Shown here piece by piece: positions 4,279-6,780 of a DNA stretch of 6,780 nt. Below the pieces are notes generated by a model, which had not been told where the DNA came from, searched no databases, and worked only from the letters and a program-made list of their open reading frames with translations. The stretch comes from Candidatus Albibeggiatoa sp. nov. BB20 (GTDB lineage: Bacteria; Pseudomonadota; Gammaproteobacteria; Beggiatoales; Beggiatoaceae), in contig JADGDW010000023.1 in NCBI GenBank assembly GCA_016744725.1, positions 27,575 through 34,354 on the forward strand, given 5' to 3'. Numbering within the stretch: the first letter of the stretch is position 1; the number at the start of each line of letters is the position of its first letter. Made by a program: the position numbers and the translations under genes.

Positions 4279-6780
4279 TTAATCGTCTTGCTCTGCATAA
4301 TCACCATACTCATCAGCATCGCCAATGATTTCATATACAAAGGTTTGTTGTTCACCATCTGGTGTGACTAACACAGCCAAGCTGTCATCATCACCCGCAG
4401 GCAAAATTGTTGGAATAGTCACAGAAACATCTAGCTCAACATCAACATCAAATGTAGGCACAACACGACCTAATTTATTGCCATAAACCATATATATCTG
4501 ACCACCAGAGTGCATGAAGTAGTTGCCATAACGATTAGCATCTAACAAGCCTTCGCGTGCTGTTGCTAATAAATCTAAGTCTGCAATCGCAGGACGAATG
4601 GTTTGTTTAAAGCCATCTTCATATACGATGACGGCTTTTTCATCAATACCGCGCGTACCCGTGATACTAATACCAACCGATAACTCAGGTTCTGCCACTT
4701 CTAACTCTGAATCAAATACACCGAAAATAGTCCGATTCAATTGAGGCACTTGCAAGCGTGTAATACCGCGTTTATCAAGCTTCACTGAACCACCCGGAAT
4801 CACTTTCATAATATGCTCAGGATTACGAGGAGCTGGCAATAAGCGTGTTTTCAGACCTGTTGAAGTCACTAACACGATACGCCCACCTTTATCAGTTGTA
4901 ATACCTTCTGGCGTACCCTCTTCTACAGTTTCAAAACCGCTTTCATCTGGGATGAAGTTGTAAGTAATACCTGCAAAATCACCAGAGCCTTGTACTGCAA
5001 AAATACCGTTGTTTTGAACGCTGGTAAATTGGCCAAAGTTCAAATTCACAAAAGTTTGATTGACTTGTTGAATCACAGTTTGATTTAAACCTGAAATATT
5101 CAATGGTGAATTAAAATCAGGAATTTCAGGCAATTCGACTGAGTCAGGCACGGTTAATTGTGGTGTTTTCACAGAAGGTAAACGTAATTTGCCTGTAGGT
5201 AATTTATAAAAACCCGTGTCAGAATTAATTTCTATATTCAAATTAATCAACACAGATTGAGGCAAGTCACGCGATTCAACATTAGAGTTCAAAAGAATCC
5301 AAGAAATATCACGTTGAGGAATTTGAGGTAATTTAGCTTCTTCCAATTGCTCTAGGATTTCAACACCTTTTTCTTCCACAATCTCAGTAGCTAAGCCACC
5401 AATATTTTCAGGTGTAAAACCGCCTAACTCTTTAGGTTCAATATTTTTAAACTGCTCAATATTAAAGCCGCTGACTGTTTCACGTTTGAAGTATTCAATA
5501 TGCTCAAACTTAAAGCCAGATACCGCTTTAGGCTCAATATTCTTGATTTGATTTTTTTGGAAGCCACGCGCTGATTTAGGTTTAACTTTTTCAATATGTT
5601 TCTTAGTCAAGCCTTTGCACGCTTTAGGTGGAATATAAGCAATTTGCTGCTCGTCAAAGCCTGCTATTGCATCTACAGGAATTTGAGTAACTTGGCTTGC
5701 AGTTAAGTTGATAATGATTTGAAGTGACAAGTTAGAAATTAACTCAATATTCAAGTTAGGGAAGTCAATGTCTTCAATGCTTGGCTCATCATTACAATCG
5801 TCTTCATCTTCACACACTGGTGGTTCAACATTGCAATCGTCTTCATCTTCACACACTGGTGGTTCAACATTGCAATCGTCTTTGTCTTCACACACTGGTG
5901 GTTCAACATTGCAATCGTCTTCGTCTTCACACACTGGTGGTTCAACATTGCAATCGTCTTTGTCTTCACACACTGGTGGTTCAACATTGCAATCGTCTTC
6001 GTCTTCACAAACTGGTGGTTCAACATTGCAATCGTCTTCGTCTTCACAAACTGGTGGTTCAACATTGCAATCGTCTTCGTCTTCACAAACTTCGACTGGT
6101 TGAGCTTCAAGAATGATGTTTGTATCAATCGCTAAACGTGATGTTTGAGTACGGCGTTCTGCAAAGAAGAAACTTAAAACATAGTCATTACCTGTCTCTA
6201 ATTCTAAGTCATCAAGTTCGATCGTTGCTTCTTCAAAGTCATGCACACCACCTAAATCAATGATTAACTCACCGTCAAGGAATACCCATAAGTCATCATC
6301 AGAACCGACAGTTAAAAATTGCTCTGGCTCGCTGATAAAATTAGCATGTAATTCATAAGTGAAGTGATAGTTATGTTGACGACCTTCATTGCCTAAAAAC
6401 TCGTCATCAATTGGGAAGAATTCGTCTAATAAGAAGCTATAAGTACCGCCTTCTTCTTCATAAGCTAACTCAACTAAATGTGGACGACCTTCTAAATCAT
6501 CGAGATACCATTCATCTAATGCAGAAATATTACAAGCATTACCATCAATCGCAATTGGTAAAATAAAGTCTTCAGCTAAGAATGGTTCAACACAACCTTC
6601 TTGTACACCTGTGACTGTGCCTTCAACATCTGGATGATCGGCTGGCAAATCACGTACAAAACCAATTAATTCTAAAACTTCAGGGATTTCGATAACAATT
6701 TCGCCATCGTCATGATCTGTTGTTGGGTTGCCATTTTCATCAATAACATCAGGATTAGTTGTATCTGGATTGCCCAACTC
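4279..6780 (-). CDS. Large extracellular-type protein with fibro-slime domain and two repeat arrays (5' end outside window)
   Basis: The frame is open to the right edge, so the start, any signal peptide and more N-terminal sequence lie outside. The codon at 6775-6777 is a TTG and not a credible start. Numbering from it gives 832 residues. Residues 1-28 are a G/N/P/D-rich linker. Residues about 35-225 form a fibro-slime domain (TIGR02148, PA14-like), diagnosed by HNYHFTYELHANF (135-147), SDDDLWVFLDGE (159-170), IDLGGVHDF (173-181) and the DYVLSFFFAERR segment (198-209). Residues 230-333 are eight 13-residue repeats, consensus VCEDEDDCNVEPP. Residues 354-465 are seven 16-residue repeats with a GF...QI..I.PK pattern. 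Residues 466-832 are not recognised and end in an acidic tail (GDADEYGDYAEQDD). No sortase, autotransporter or membrane anchor is seen at this C-terminus. Fibro-slime domains occur in secreted or surface proteins, so adhesion, matrix or sheath roles are plausible inferences. The gene has its own terminator. Confidence 0.8.
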   Translation of the reverse strand, partial: ELGNPDTTNPDVIDENGNPTTDHDDGEIVIEIPEVLELIGFVRDLPADHPDVEGTVTGVQEGCVEPFLAEDFILPIAIDGNACNISALDEWYLDDLEGRPHLVELAYEEEGGTYSFLLDEFFPIDDEFLGNEGRQHNYHFTYELHANFISEPEQFLTVGSDDDLWVFLDGELIIDLGGVHDFEEATIELDDLELETGNDYVLSFFFAERRTQTSRLAIDTNIILEAQPVEVCEDEDDCNVEPPVCEDEDDCNVEPPVCEDEDDCNVEPPVCEDKDDCNVEPPVCEDEDDCNVEPPVCEDKDDCNVEPPVCEDEDDCNVEPPVCEDEDDCNDEPSIEDIDFPNLNIELISNLSLQIIINLTASQVTQIPVDAIAGFDEQQIAYIPPKACKGLTKKHIEKVKPKSARGFQKNQIKNIEPKAVSGFKFEHIEYFKRETVSGFNIEQFKNIEPKELGGFTPENIGGLATEIVEEKGVEILEQLEEAKLPQIPQRDISWILLNSNVESRDLPQSVLINLNIEINSDTGFYKLPTGKLRLPSVKTPQLTVPDSVELPEIPDFNSPLNISGLNQTVIQQVNQTFVNLNFGQFTSVQNNGIFAVQGSGDFAGITYNFIPDESGFETVEEGTPEGITTDKGGRIVLVTSTGLKTRLLPAPRNPEHIMKVIPGGSVKLDKRGITRLQVPQLNRTIFGVFDSELEVAEPELSVGISITGTRGIDEKAVIVYEDGFKQTIRPAIADLDLLATAREGLLDANRYGNYFMHSGGQIYMVYGNKLGRVVPTFDVDVELDVSVTIPTILPAGDDDSLAVLVTPDGEQQTFVYEIIGDADEYGDYAEQDD
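5383..5718 (-). repeat. Seven diverged 16-residue repeats
   Basis: Residues 354-465 of the fibro-slime protein divide exactly into seven 16-residue units beginning IIINL, AIAGF, ACKGL, SARGF, AVSGF, TVSGF and ELGGF. Conserved positions are a Gly-Phe/Leu at 4-5 (Asn-Leu in unit 1), Gln/His/Asn-Ile at 9-10, Ile/Val at 13, and Pro-Lys at 15-16 in the best units (AIAGFDEQQIAYIPPK, SARGFQKNQIKNIEPK). Unlike the neighbouring 13-mer array, the DNA units are well diverged, so this array is older. The regular hydrophobic spacing suggests a solenoid-like stalk, which is inference. Confidence 0.8.
5779..6090 (-). repeat. Eight-unit 39-bp tandem repeat encoding a Cys-acidic array
   Basis: Eight contiguous 39-base units keep frame and encode VCEDEDDCNVEPP. 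Each unit has two cysteines separated by five acidic residues and ends in a Pro-Pro hinge, giving 16 cysteines. Units 4 and 6 (5935-5973 and 5857-5895) carry Lys for the second Glu (CEDKDDC). The last unit (5779-5817) is degenerate, ending NDEPS. Silent changes sort the units: units 1-3 begin with GTT, units 4-8 with GTG; units 7-8 use GAT where the others use GAC. The period is a multiple of three and stop-free in several frames, which creates long spurious frames on both strands. Confidence 0.95.

Noticed and set aside
4188..4328. Short plus-strand ATG frame of 46 codons
   Set aside because: It runs through the minus-strand terminator and into the 3' end of the fibro-slime gene, lacks a ribosome site, and its composition is low-complexity.
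5779..6090. CRISPR array
   Set aside because: The units are contiguous with no unique spacers and encode in-frame protein repeats.
5751..6128. Three long overlapping frames across the tandem repeat (one minus, two plus) with serine-rich or histidine-rich repeats
   Set aside because: They are shadows of the 39-base in-frame repeat, whose period keeps several frames open; the real frame has the fibro-slime domain and continues far on both sides.

Overview
The window looks like chromosomal DNA of an AT-rich, Gram-negative-type bacterium. The closest feel is a large sulfur-oxidising gammaproteobacterium of the Beggiatoa/Thiotrichales kind. This guess rests on the AT-rich composition and on the repeat-rich extracellular protein carrying a fibro-slime domain. 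No ribosomal or other taxonomic marker is present, so the guess is weak.

Layout. Bases 1-94 hold the presumed last codons of a plus-strand gene and a strong intrinsic terminator. Directly after the terminator, with no start signals, lies a 5'-truncated piece of an FAD-dependent amine-oxidase-type gene (about 98-556, +). Everything else reads on the minus strand. From right to left this is: a very large secreted-type protein with a fibro-slime domain, cut by the right edge (4279-6780); its terminator (4211-4246); a dyad-containing spacer; an AIPR-family phage-resistance-type protein (2063-4042); a 354-base spacer that may hide a 58-codon ORF; and a multi-pass membrane protein of the DUF418/DUF1624 acyltransferase-like class (641-1708), which converges on the oxidase remnant.

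How the parts relate. There is no convincing operon. The fibro-slime gene has its own terminator, the AIPR gene has a separate candidate promoter, and the membrane-protein gene has a candidate -10 box in its own upstream spacer. The AIPR gene is visibly more AT-rich than its neighbours (15 of 60 G/C in 2341-2400, against 27 of 60 in 4381-4440, counted by hand). With the gene remnant at the left, this suggests an accessory region shaped by acquisition and decay.

The most distinctive content is the architecture of the large minus-strand protein. A fibro-slime/PA14-like domain is followed by eight near-identical 13-residue Cys-acidic repeats, then seven diverged 16-residue repeats, then a long C-terminal region I do not recognise. 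The AIPR protein is the most likely defence factor; it shows a D...QxK nuclease-like signature at its N-terminus. I see no complete novel multi-gene system.
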